A stretch of 64,000 nucleotides of DNA from Dermacentor variabilis (taxonomy: Eukaryota > Arthropoda > Arachnida > Ixodida > Ixodidae), in assembly GCF_050947875.1 (NCBI RefSeq), contig NC_134568.1:219479673-219543672 (forward strand), given 5' to 3'. Each line of letters opens with the position of its first letter. Position 1 is the first letter of the stretch. Below the pieces are notes generated by a model. The model did not search any database and was not told the origin of the DNA. It saw only the letters and a program-made list of their open reading frames with translations. Both the position numbers and the translations under genes were made by a program. Positions 34,487 to 44,923 of this stretch are shown in pieces.

Positions 34487-35162
34487 GTGAAGGATCAAGC
34501 AAGCAAGCTCGATGAGACTGCCTTATTGGAACCTCGTGTGCCCTTCCTCTTCTCAACACATTGCCGCCTGCGAGAAAGTGGATGATATGGTCGATTATGA
34601 CAGCGGCACCACGTGGTCTTCTAAACTTCACTCCTTAGTAGAGCCTTCATTTTGGATGAAGCTCTCCACCTGGAGGCAGTTTGAATCGGCACAATGCGTA
34701 CCCGGGGTACCATTCTGGTCATTGTCAAATTCCGCCATTTGTCCTGAATAGTACCCCCGCACGTTTTCGCTTTCCAAGCCTGTCGTGCTGGCTGCGGCGG
34801 TTGCTGCTGGCGTCCCACCAGGCGGTAACGGACGCCCATGAATCTGATGGTGCGTGAGCGACTGCCACTAGAGGAGGCGCCAGAGGAGGTTGCTTGCTTT
34901 GCTTGGACTTGAACATGAGCAAGTTTTCTATGTCCGCGTTCTCGGCATTGGTGCCCCGACGGTGTCCGGTGGTGGCGTGCAGTAGGTCATAACAAAACTG
35001 GGACAGTTGCAAACTTTCGTTCTACTTTTGCTAACGTCGTCTGTGATCACTGGCTGTGGTGGACTGGTTGGTGTAGTCCGGGGAAATAGCACAGCCAGTC
35101 GACGGCGATTTTGGTTCAAAACATCGGTGCTGTCGCATATGACCCGGTCAGAGTTGTAACGA
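34487..35162. other. Unassigned segment, possible retroelement remnant
   Basis: Minus-strand frames (34928-35119 and 34725-35012) are Pro/Thr- and Gln/Lys-rich, such as TPPPDTVGAPMPRTRT. I cannot assign them. They could be gag-like debris. Confidence 0.25.
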
Positions 35163-35392
35163 CCCTCCGTGCTTCCTTAATGGCTATGGTGTTGGGCTGC
35201 TGAGCACGAGGTCGCTATCGAATCCCGGCCGCAGCGGCCGCATTTGATGGGAGTGAAATGCAAAAACACCCATGTATTTAGATTTAGGTGCACGTTAAAG
35301 AACTCCAGGTGGTCGAAATTTCTGGAGTCCTCCACTACAGCGTGCTTCATCATCAGAAAGTGGTTTTAGCACGTGGAACCCCATAATTTAAT
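35163..35392 (+). repeat. Degraded Ruka SINE
   Basis: The order of blocks is as in the 18608 copy: GGCTATGGTGTTGGGCTGC, ATCGAATCCCGGCCG, GTGCACGTTAAAGAAC, GGAGTCCTCCACTACAGCG, AGAAAGTGGTTTTAGCACG. It has several substitutions and a deletion in the B box. No clear target duplication is seen. Confidence 0.9.
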
Positions 35393-35756
35393 TTTTTTCG
35401 GGGTTGTAACGATTTCAATACAGTTGCGCTCACGCTGTGACGACCAGAACCGATGGCGTAGCCGCACGTGAAGGTCCTTCTCAAAGGTGATTAGCCACCC
35501 ATTTGGTGGCTGTTGGGGTAGCTGGAGTAAGTTTTGTCTTCGAAGACAGGCTTTGTCTTTGAAGGAGTGTTCTACCGCAAGAATTTTTCAAATTTATTAA
35601 TAGCAGAGATAGAAATATTTCAGTTACCACGAACCCATGGATTGCAAGAGCCGTGCGTCACCGCCAGCACACCCTCCATTTGCTCATTTAGCCCGCTGCG
35701 AGTGAAATTCCTTCCCTGCGTTTGCCCATGCCGGAGGATTGCGTGATAAAAAGGAT

Positions 35757-35815
35757 GGAGGATGCTTAAGCTTCGCCTTTGAGAGTGGAACGCGATAGCG
35801 TTCAAAGATCCCGGA
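35757..35815. repeat. Dispersed repeat fragment (also at 43668)
   Basis: GATGCTTAAGCTTCGCCTTT, then GAGTGGAACGCGATAGCG and TTCAAAGATCCC. A diverged copy lies at 43668-43723 in the same orientation. The family is unknown. Confidence 0.5.
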
Positions 35816-35957
35816 CGCGTATTTACAATTGCTTGTAGGTACAGCGGGACGTGGCACTTGCGGAGACGACAGACGTTTGCGCACATGCGCGAGTAAGAGC
35901 GGGTGCGAGAAAGGAAATGTGGGGACTTTTGCTCCTTGAATATACGACTCTGCCTAG

Positions 35958-36560
35958 TGTTGTGACGCCTGTTTCTCGAAGCTCGACCGGCGTTACTATT
36001 GGGTAGCGTGGCGTTGTCGGCGGGCTGCAGGCATACGGTTGACCATGGCGACCAGGCAAGGACCAGACGATTTCTTGTGCGAAACTTGCAATGTTTATTC
36101 AATGGCTGGTGAAGGATAAGAAGAGAATGAAGTGAAAAAGTACAATGTAGGGCCCCTTAAATAGCCCCCTAAAATCGTAGGCGGGATCGTGCTCACCTCA
36201 ACGTCACGTGACAGGCACTGATTCTGCTTGTGGATGGGCTGCTGATCCCTGTCATAGGTGACGTTCGCACGTGCTTCCCACCGCTGGCGGCAACGTGGGT
36301 CGGGGATCGTAGGCGACTGATCTTTTCTTCTAGGCGATGTTTGTTCGCGGAAAGCGTTCTCGCCTAGAGTTGGACAGTTCGTGGAAAGCTTTCTCCCCTT
36401 GGTCGCACGCACAAAGGGGCCTGTCATCACTGCGGGGCGCCTGCCAGACCGGCATCCACACGAAACAACCATAGCAAATTAGGAATCCATCCTCCGTTTC
36501 GGCTAAGCAGGGTCTTTCGAGCATCCTTTTTGCCCGGGATGGTACACGCCAACCGTAACA
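35958..36560 (-). repeat. 3' LTR of the Gmr1-like element
   Basis: On the coding strand it starts TGTTACGGTTGGCG and ends CGTCACAACA (TG...CA). It is 603 bp long and aligns end to end with the LTR at 41762, except for a missing tandem copy of about 70 bp. Plus-strand TTTAAATAGCC or a similar TATA-like motif lies mid-LTR. No polypurine tract is visible directly next to it on the internal side. Confidence 0.85.
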
Positions 36561-37099
36561 GCATCTATGGCGGGGGAGGACGATCCCGACGCGTAGGGGC
36601 CAGCAGCCACTGGGCGAGGGATTGGCGTTTCAGCAGCAGAATTTCCCTTAGGGGTGACGGACGAACCCTTGGTTCGTAGCTGGTAGATTCCTGGGAGTCG
36701 TTCATCAGTCCTCGTGGCGCTCTTGTGCCTTTTCTCCCTGGTCGAGTCCGGTAAAGCTGGACTTGCAAACCGGTCTCGCAACTTTTCGTCTCCTGTTTGG
36801 GCAAGCAATCACCCCAGAACTGTGTTGTACCCACAACCATAAGGCATGCGAGCACAAGGCCCCCTCTCCCAAGGTACAGCAGGTTTTAAAAAAAAAAAAT
36901 CCGCTTCTGCTTTCCCATCCCTTTAGCGCGTCCTCCCCCCCCCCCCCCCGTACACTAAAACAGGCATTTCTTGAAAGCGTTAAGACGTGGTTACTAGAAG
37001 CTAACAATCAACTATAACTTCGCGATAATAAAAAGTTTGAAAAACAATTCAAACGTAAAAGTGCCACGCAACCAGAGTGAGCATGAGGCTTTCGCTAAT
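36561..37099 (-). other. Non-coding segment between RNase H and 3' LTR
   Basis: About 540 bp with no recognisable domain. It contains a G-rich purine run on the coding strand at about 36926-36949, the only polypurine-like tract in the internal region. It is 370 bp away from the LTR instead of adjoining it. Confidence 0.5.
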
Positions 37100-38369
37100 C
37101 TAGGGGCAGCGACTCAGACCGTCGGCATTGCCGTTAAGTTTACCCTTGTAGTGAATATACAAGGTGTACTGTTGAAGAGCCAAGCTCCAGCGTAAAAGAC
37201 GGCCGTTTTTCGTAGACATGGACTGCAGCCATGTAAGGGGACAGTGGTCAGTTTGTGTGGTGAACCTTGAACCAGCGATATAGTAAGCTAGCTTCTGCAC
37301 TGCCCATACTACGCAGGCGCATTGCTTTTCTGATGCACTCTATGCTTCCTCACGAATTGAAAGCTTTCTACTGGCATACAGTACGGGGTGTTCGTTTTCG
37401 TCACCTCTCTTTTGACAAAGCACCATCCCCATACCCCTGTCGCTGGCATCACACTGAAGAATGAATGGCTTATAGTAGTCGGGCGCGTTCAACACTGGCT
37501 GACTCGTTAGTGCTTCAGCATACTTAAAAAGCCTTTTCTTTTGCGTCATTCCACTGTACCGTTTGCGGTTCTGCTTTTCTGAGAGCATCTTTTAAAGAAC
37601 TTGCAATCTTGCAATAACGCCGGATATATCTTTGGTAATAACATGCCAAACCAAGGAATGACCTGATGTCCCGCTTGGTGCGTGGTTGTGGGAAGTTGTC
37701 TATTGCTGCCAGTTTAACCTCTGAAGGCCGACGATGGCCTTGCCATATTACGTGACCTAGATAAGCTACCTCCGTGCGCCTTAATTGGCATTTGGGATTG
37801 GCCTTAATTGGCCTTGACAGCTAAGTTGACCTCTCGTAGACGACACAACACGGTTCGCAGGTGTTGCATATGGTCCGCCCATGATGAAGAAAAAATTGCG
37901 ATGTCATCGAGATATGGAAGTGCAAAGTCCCCTATTCCCCGTAGCACCTGGTCCATAAGGCTAGAGAAACAATAGGGAGCACTCTTTAATCCAAAGCTCA
38001 GGACTTTCGGCCGAAAGGTTCCCATCGGAAATAAACGCCGCAAGCCTGCTTGCCCTCTCGGTCAACAGAACCTGCCAGTACCCTCTGACTAAATCGAGCA
38101 TGGAGATGAAATTAGCACTGCTAACTCTCAAGGATTTCCTCGATATGCGGTATTGGGTAGGTCTGGTCCTTTGTGATTAAGTTGAGCCTGCAGTAGTTGA
38201 TACACGGTCGCGGCTCCCTTCCTGGGACCTCAACCAAGATAAAAGGCGAGGTATAATCACTCTCTCCTGGCTCGATTACACCTAGCTCTAACATCTTGTT
38301 TACTTCATCGGCCATGACTTGACGTTGACGAGGTGAAACGCGATAAACTTTTGAACGAACTGGGTCCAA
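37100..38369 (-). pseudogene. Gmr1-like reverse transcriptase and RNase H (frameshifted)
   Basis: Minus-strand frames in order. 38369-38121 has YRVSPRQRQVMADEVNKML, GVIEPGESDYTSPFILVEV and PCINYCRLNLITKDQTYPIP. 38043-37804 has MGTFRPKVLSFGLKSAPYCF and the catalytic YLDD in ALPYLDDIAIF. 37588-37340 has PVLNAPDYYKPFILQCDASD (the RNase H first Asp) and LYASRKLSIREEA. 37300-37100 has ETDHCPL-type TQTDHCPLTWLQSM and ends GNADGLSRCP, stop at 37100. The thumb/connection between 37804 and 37588 is decayed. The catalytic residues are intact, but at least three frame changes prevent translation. Confidence 0.85.
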
Positions 38370-39858
38370 TCAGGTTAACTCGATATCGTGAACGATCGCA
38401 GTGGTTCTGCCAGGTGTGTGAAAATTTGTCTTTAAATTCCAACACGAGTTCCCTCAGTTCGGCCCTTTGATTGGGATTCAACTCCGGCTGCTCTTCTAGC
38501 TTGTCGATGGTATCGTGAATGTCTTTTGCCCCCGTTATTGATGGTAACTCCGGAAAGTCTACAGGCATCTCCTCAGGTTGGGTAAGGGACGTGTTGACAA
38601 CGGCCTCCCTCTGCCAGTAGGGTTTAAGTAGATTGCTGTGGTACACTTGTGGTGTCCTTCGTTTTTCCGGTACCGTCATTACGTAGTTTGTTTCAGATAA
38701 TTTCTGAATTTTGTCAACCGGTCCTTCCCATTGAACCTGTTGTTTGTTTTTCAATGAGGGTTTCAGGATCATTACCTTTTCCCCAACGTCAAAGCGTCGT
38801 GTTCGAGCCGTCTTGTCATAGTAATGCTTAGCGTTGCTTTGGGCCTTACGCATTTCCTGCCCTGCTAATTCTTGAGAAGTGTGCAGTCCGTCTAACAGCT
38901 CTAACACGTATGCCACAACCGAAGAGTCGTCCGCCCGACCTTCCCAGGCTTCTCGAGTAATGCGAAGAGGGGACCGAAGGCAGCGACCGTAAACGAGCTC
39001 TGAAGGTGAAAAACCTTGTTGGCTCGTGCGGTGCAGTTCGAAGCACGAACATTGCTGCAGGCAAGCAAACCTCCCAATCGGCTTTCTGCTCATAACAAAG
39101 GGCTCGCAAAAGCCGTTTCATGACTGAGTGGACTTTCTCTACCGCGTTGGACTGCGGGTGATACACTGAGCTATGAATGATTTTAATACCGCACGTTTCC
39201 AGAATTGTCGAGGTCAGTGCGCTCGTAAAGACGGGTCCTTGATCTGACTGGATTTCTGCGGGAAGCCACACTCGCGCGAAGATAGACAAAAGCGCGTTGA
39301 CGATCTCCACCGAGCTTAGTTGTTTGAGGGGCACCGCCTCTGGGAATTTAGTTGCGGGGCATAGTACAGTGAGAATATGCCGATAGCCAGACTGCGTTCC
39401 AGGAAGTGGTCCCACTGTGTCTATTATGAGCCGGTGAAGCGGCTCTCTGATGATGGGAAAAAGTTTTATTGGCGCTTTAGCTTTATCTCCGGGATTGCCT
39501 ATGCGTTGACATGTGTCGCAGCTTCTCATGAATGCTTCCACTTCCCGAAAGCAGCCGGGCCAGTAAAATTCCTGCAGTAAGCGGTCGGTCCTTTGTTTTT
39601 CGAATGCCCAGATGCCCTGTCCAAAAGCCCCCGTGAACCAGGTGCAGGAGCACGATGGTGATGCGGCACCACGAGTTTGTCGAATTGCACTCCCTTTCGA
39701 CTGATGTACTTTCTATAGAGGGCGCCTGCCCTATTGAGGAACTTTACATTCTGTTTGGCTACACCTTTTTTCGCGTCTGGCCTTAGGTTACGCAGGGTGG
39801 AATATTTTTCCTGTTGAGCAATCAATGTTGCAGGGCTCACATTCAATAACTTCTGCAT
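38305..39858 (-). pseudogene. Gmr1-like integrase (zinc region, DDE core, C-terminal linker)
   Basis: 39858-39526 covers the region before the core, including the decayed H-H half of the zinc domain. 39541-38846 has the Cys pair SCDTCQRIG and the catalytic Asp in LIIDTVGPLPG. The second Asp is in IQSDQGPVF and the Glu in YHPQSNAVEK, so the DDE triad is complete. A frame change near 38990 leads to 39093-38305, with GFSPSELVYGR, AKHYYDKTARTRRFDVGEKV and VYHSNLLKPYW. The acidic linker into RT follows (ELRELVLEFKDKFS). Integrase therefore lies directly 5' of RT on the coding strand. Confidence 0.85.
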
Positions 39859-40082
39859 TCTGGCTCGCGAGATGTTTCAGGCTCCAGTGCTTTCCTGACC
39901 TCTTCATTATCTAGTGTACTTTCCGCAATATAGGGCTGTCCTGTTTGGTGCTGGTTGACGAATCCTCCGTCAAACCTGTTTCTTCCACCACTTGACATTC
40001 GTATACTGCCTTGGCCGCGAGCTCCCTTGGAACGAGTTAGGGCTTGCACTATTCCCTCACTAACCCCGATTTCCCCTGCGTC

Positions 40083-40559
40083 TCAGCAAATCCCTAGATG
40101 TGTCAGAAAACAATACGGATACTGCGGCGGGAGATGTGCCGAGACGGTGGCTTCAGTGTCCAATACTCCAAAAGGCCCTTCTATGCGAATCTTTGCCACA
40201 GGGAGACAAACACTGGAGGCCTCTAAGGCTTGCCTTATCCAAGCACATTCTCCCGTGAACTGGCCTTCCTCTACGTACGACGGGTGCACCACGTCCATTG
40301 TGGCTGCCGAGTCGCGAAGCACCCGACACGGTTTGCCGTTTACCTCAAGGTCTCGAATGTACGGTTCTAGCGATTTCAGATTTTCCTTGTTACTAGTTAG
40401 TGACATCAACACTAGTTTGCGATGTTTGCACCCCACAGAGATATGCCCCGTTTGCTGGCAGTTGTAGCAAACTACTGGTTTCTTTGCCTCGAAAGCTTTT
40501 CTTTTGCCTTTCTGCCCTCTGTTCAGGTGACTCCTCCTTTCCCTTGCTGTTCTCGTCAC
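40083..40559 (-). pseudogene. Gmr1-like gag zinc knuckle and aspartic protease
   Basis: One 158-codon frame. A zinc knuckle (CYNCQQTGHISVGCKH; CX2CX4HX4C) lies at about residues 32-45. A retropepsin-like segment follows, with NGKPCRVLRDSAATMDVVHP, where DSA is the catalytic triplet, near residues 75-95. The frame runs on to 40083, and conserved sequence then continues toward integrase in 40049-39843. Zinc knuckle and protease are in one reading frame, suggesting a gag-pro arrangement. Confidence 0.75.
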
Positions 40560-40643
40560 TAATTTTCACCGAATCTGACCTTTCCTTTGATTTATATTGA
40601 CTCGACTTTGACCATCGCTCTGGCTTTTTGGGTTTTTATTTAC

Positions 40644-41495
40644 TCATCTCCTTCTTAGGAACTTCGTTGCCTTCGAACGCACGGCGAGGTACGTACTCCT
40701 CAGCGAGATCGGCCACTCTCGTGATAGTGTCCACACCTGGCCTATTCTGAACCCAATACTTGGATATTGCAGCTGGCGGTAGAACTTTTCTAAAGCAACG
40801 CACTGCATTGTCTTTTCGGCGTCGCCGAGTGCACCCTCTTCTCTGAGCCATTCTTTCAGGTTTACTTCCAAGGTGTATGCGAAATCTGAGTATGACTTAC
40901 TTTTGGTCTTCTCGACCTCCCTGAATTTTCGCCTGAATGATTCTGCTGATAAGCTATACTTTTTAAGCAGACTCGCTTTGACTTTGTCGAAGTCGTCTGC
41001 TTCTTCCCCATGCGGCAATAATAGCTACCTCACGTGGCAGTAACGTAAGCAAGCGTTTCAACCACGTGTTTCTTGCGAATTTTGCCTTTTCACACACGCG
41101 CTCGAACTGTACCAGAAAAAGACCTATGTCCCCTCCTACTGCGTAGGGTGCCATCAAGTCTGTCATTCTGCGCTCGCTTTCTCACGCCTCTGGCTAAGTC
41201 GGGTATTTTGAGCCTTCAGAAACTCAATCTCTAGGCGCCTTATCTTGAGGGCGTCGCGTGCAACGCGGTCACGCTCTTTGGCCATACATACTGCCCGCTC
41301 GCGCTCTTCTTTTTCTTCTATGCGCTTACGCTCTTTCTCCTTCTCCGCAATGCTCTCTAGGCATTCCTTCAGTTCGTCGTCTGCCCCGATCGCTTCGATC
41401 GCCTCAATGATCTCCGGCTTTCTCTTTGATTCGGCAATTTGGAGGCCCAGCTCTCTGGCCAAGCTAAACAATTCCGGCTTCTTTAGTGCCTTCAA
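40644..41495 (-). pseudogene. Gmr1-like gag (capsid) region
   Basis: 41495-41163 is a charged helical segment (LKECLESIAEKEKERKRIEE). A frame change near 41165 leads to MTDLMAPYAVGGDIGLFLVQ and FERVCEKAKFARNTW. A further frame change near 41018 leads to FDKVKASLLKKYSLSAESF, RKFREVEKTKSKSYSDFAYTL and LKEWL. These are typical of the capsid-like region of tick Gypsy-type gag. It sits between the 5' LTR and the zinc knuckle, as expected. Confidence 0.75.
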
Positions 41496-41739
41496 GTTTA
41501 TGGCTGCCTTTAGTGCTACTAACTGTTCACTCTATAACAACCTCGACGTACTCAAAACTTCCGTCAACGGTTAAAGAAAAATCACTGCTCTGTACTTCCC
41601 CAAAAAATACGTGAAAGAAGAGCCGTGCACTCACCATATGCAGTCATGAATCCTGACACCTTGCTTCCGAACGTCACCAGGACGAAGAGGAGACGATCTC
41701 TTAGATGTCTTACAAAGTTGGGGGGTCTCCAGGATAGCG

Positions 41740-41761
41740 TATCCCGTCGTTGCCAACCAGT
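41740..41761 (-). promoter_or_regulatory. Primer-binding site candidate
   Basis: On the coding strand, one base after the 5' LTR end (ACAACA), comes TGGTTGGCAACGACGGGAT. It starts with TGG as a match to a tRNA 3' CCA end would. The tRNA cannot be named from the window. Confidence 0.5.
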
Positions 41762-42436
41762 TGTTGCGATGCCTGTTTCTCTAAGCTCGACCGACGTTAC
41801 TATTGGGTAGCGTGGCGTTCTCGGCAGGCTGCAGGCGTCCGGTAGACCATGGCGACCAGGCAAGGACCAGACGATTTCTAGTGCGAAACTTGCAATGTTT
41901 ATTCTGTGGCTGGTGGAGGATAAGAAGAGAATGAAGTGAAAAAGTACATTGCAGGGCCCCTTAAATAGGCTCCCTAAAATCGTAGGCGGGGTCTTGCTCA
42001 CGTCAACGTCACGGGACAGGCACCGAGTGTTTGTGGATGGGCTGCTGATCCCTGTCCCAGGTGACGTTCGCACATGCTTCCCTCCGCTGGCGACAACACG
42101 TGGGTCTGGGATCGTAGGCGGCTGAGCCCTTCTCCCATGTGACGTTCGCACGTGCTTCCCTCCGCTGGCGGAGACGCGGCTCGTTGATCGTAGGCGGCTG
42201 AGCTTCTAGGCGACGTTGGTTCGCGGAAAGCGTTCTCCCCTCTAGTTCGACAGTTCATGGAAAGGGTTCTCCCCTTGGTTGCACACACAGAGGGGCCTGT
42301 CATCACTGCGGGGCGCCTGCCAGACCGGCATCCACACGAGACAATCGTAGCAAATCAGGAATTCATCCTCCGTTTCGGTTGAGCAGGGTCTTTCGAGCAT
42401 CCTTTTTGCCCGGGATGGTGCTCGCCAACCGTAACA
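41762..42436 (-). repeat. 5' LTR of the Gmr1-like element, with internal duplication
   Basis: It is 675 bp with the same TGTTACGGTTGGCG start and ACAACA-type end on the coding strand. It carries a second copy of a GTGACGTTCGCACGTGCTTC ... GATCGTAGGCGGCTGAG block (about 42138-42200 next to 42060-42128), which is single in the 3' LTR. The flanks CCTAG (left of 35958) and CTGGG (right of 42436) may be a decayed target duplication. The ORF on the minus strand through this LTR is not a gene. Confidence 0.85.
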
Positions 42437-43030
42437 CTGGGTACTAGGAGGAGTTCTTTAGCTCGTGTTGTATGCTTTTGTCCCTAGGCGTGCCGGCAGA
42501 AGTCGCGGGGCGCGGTTGTGCTGAACTTCGCGTCGCAAGTTGGTGGCTGGACGTAAATATATATATTAAATCGTATTTTTTGCTAGTTGAAACAACATGT
42601 CGTTATTTCGCATTATTGGCGGAGCCTCTAGGACACCAAAGCGGCAACGGGGACATCAAAGCTAGAACCCGGATTGGTTCGTGGGTTGGGGCTTGCCGAG
42701 GCCCGCGCGTGCCAGGGGAGTATAAGATGGGCTGTCCGCTATCGCGCATCATTGGCACCATTGATGGCACCGTCACCATCGGCACGGCTCCGTGAACTGT
42801 TCACCTTCGTTATCTTCCCACGGCGACAGCTCATTCTCTTCAAGCCAGCGACGGGCAAAACCTGCACCATCTTTGCGTCATTCGTCCCTTCTACGACAAA
42901 GCAAGCTTTCGGCGACACATTCGCCGCTATATTGATATTAAAACTGTGAACTGCTTGTTTTCGAATAAACAACGTTAAAATCGAAAGCGGACTGGCCACC
43001 AGGAACTCTCACGGAACCCCACTTCTGACA
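42437..43030 (+). repeat. Possible solo LTR or LTR remnant
   Basis: GAGTATAAGATGGG (TATA-like, 42719) lies about 245 bp before CGAATAAACAACG (poly(A)-like, 42962). The segment ends GGAACCCCACTTCTGACA near 43031, an ending seen in many arthropod Gypsy LTRs. The left boundary is not defined and no second LTR is in the window. Confidence 0.35.
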
Positions 43031-44830
43031 TCACAAAAGGCTACGTGCGGTCAGGTTGACTTTACAAACGTTCTTTTCTCTCTTTTTTTTGCGTCAGTTG
43101 CGCTTTCCGAGACCGTTTAATTGGAAAATATTTGTTCGCATAGCTTTTACAGAAGCATGTTTAATCAAAATCTCTTCGCTCGGCTAGATAATCTCGAGGA
43201 CGGGCTCCAAACTACTCATTTTCTTTAGCCATGTAAGATCAATACTTGAAGATATAGTTAACGTATCTTCGATAATTACGCGCACATCTCAACTTACTCC
43301 GTATCTAGAGGTTACCAATAAACTCGAATAATAAAATATCACCAAGACTTATTTTGGTTAGTGTTTTTATTTGGAGCAGTTAAAACCAGCTGACATATTG
43401 ACAGTGCAGTAGGTTTGCTATGAAGCAAGTGTGAGAGCATGGACAGGTTTTCTTGGCGCAAATCAGGTTCATGAGCTTAAACGCATGTGCCTAGCCGTGT
43501 ACTTCTGCCTTTACAATGGATTCTCCTACATTATACAAGAAGCACCTCAGCGCTACGGTACATCACACAAGGTGTGCGAGAACATTGTGTGCGCTCCCGA
43601 TTACATTTCTGAGCGCTGCTGGCATCAGGCTGGATTTCCTGGCGTCATTAGGAATAAAAAGTCGGGAGACGCTTAAGCTTTGCCTTCAACAGTGGAACGC
43701 CCCCGATAGCATTCAAAGATGCCTGACTGCTTCTCACGCTTCCCGGCAACTGCAGCTTGTAACTGGGAACTGTAAATGTAACTGGGAAATGCTAACGGCG
43801 AACGCTATGCACGAAGGTGAGCGTTCTGGTAGAAACGCGGCCACTTGCGTGGGCCGATCCCGGAGGTAGAGCACAGCCGCGCCAAGAAAATTGCATCATT
43901 TTCAGGTTTAATGCTTTTAATATTTCAGTTTTAGAAGATTTAACATAAAAGGTATGTACTATCGGTATTTTGTTTCAGTGGCATTTGTTTGTGGGCTGTC
44001 AGTCTCAAAACTCCGTGGAATAACTTTGTCAAGACTAAGACAAGGTATGAGCAACTATAGTGATGGGATGTTGTCTCAACATAACATGCATATACCGCAT
44101 GTCATCTGGCAAGGCATGGCATATACATATGCCTAAATATGTGCGAAAATTTTTGCTCACTGACGACGACGCCGACACGAGATTTTCGGAGACACGGGGC
44201 ACCGCTTTAGCGTTAAAACAGTTGCGTGGTGGAAAGAACTGGATGTATTCTTCAGTACTTTGAAACAGATGGAGCAGCGCGGACATGTACGTTAGAATGA
44301 AAGGTGCTAATGTATTAGGATGAGTGTTCGCGGCATATATTTGGCTGTCTAATGTTAAGACCTAAAAAAGTAAATACCGTAGTTTTGTGACAGTTATTGC
44401 TGACGTATGTAAAGTCACGTGAAATATGAGCTCCGACACGGCGCCCGTGATGGAACTGGCCCTTAGACTAAGACTACAGGGCTATACATTGACACGCGAC
44501 ATACTGGTTTAATAACTATCAGTAATCTGAAATTGTTTAGCTCTGGAGCTTTTGATATGTCTGCGCCGCTCTGCAGTCTTGGAGGCCCCTTTTACCACGC
44601 GCATTATACTTCAGCTGATATTGAAGCAACAGTACATTATTATTTTGTTTTACGGGTGAGCTTCCTTTAGCGTCTCACCACTGTTCCAAAGTTATCGCTT
44701 AGCTCAAGACGCGCCTGCATGTATTTCAAGTACCGAGAATATCGTCACGGGTTCAATAGCGACAGAGAGTTATCTAATCAGAGTGCGCGCGTGAAGCGAA
44801 TACTGGCGTATACATTCTCGATCACATTTC
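43031..44830. other. Nothing recognised apart from one repeat
   Basis: Non-coding AT-rich sequence with a diverged copy of the 35757 repeat at 43668-43723 (GACGCTTAAGCTTTGCCTTC). Short ORFs (such as 43431-43676) have no family features. Confidence 0.4.
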
Positions 44831-44923
44831 ACAACGGCCTCCCTATGCCAGTAGGGTTTAAGTAGATTTCACGCGTCAGTTGGCAGCTGCTTCTCTTGAC
44901 AATGGCGCACAGGTTCGTGATAG
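44831..44923. repeat. Chimeric junction: Gmr1-like fragment joined to a Penelope-related fragment
   Basis: 44831-44868 matches 38597-38634 of the LTR element in 37 of 38 positions, same strand. Four bases later, 44872-44923 (GCGTCAGTTGGCAGCTGCTT onward) matches 50790-50841 in the Penelope-like remnant with about two mismatches. The remainder to 45104 on the minus strand may be more of the same but is not assignable. Confidence 0.65.

Larger units (their letters stand above)
35958..42436 (-). mobile_element. Gypsy-type LTR retrotransposon with integrase upstream of RT (Gmr1-like)
   Basis: Two LTRs (5' LTR 41762-42436, 3' LTR 35958-36560 on the minus strand) enclose gag, protease, integrase, RT and RNase H in that order. 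Ordinary Ty3/Gypsy elements place integrase last. The order seen here is that of Ty1/Copia and of the unusual Gmr1-like branch of Gypsy. Each domain is recognised from its own motifs (listed separately). All are in one orientation and without gaps large enough for rearrangement. The coding region has shifted frame many times and the LTRs differ at about 7% of positions over the first 180 bp by eye, so the insertion is old. No envelope-like frame is seen. Confidence 0.85.

Noticed and set aside
35620..36102. 160-codon minus-strand ORF with Arg-rich sequence
   Set aside because: It crosses from flanking sequence into the 3' LTR and has no family features. It is judged chance.
41582..42151. 189-codon minus-strand ORF
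   Set aside because: It lies within the 5' LTR of the Gmr1-like element and has a shadow in the other LTR (36095-36472). It is an LTR sequence, not a protein gene.
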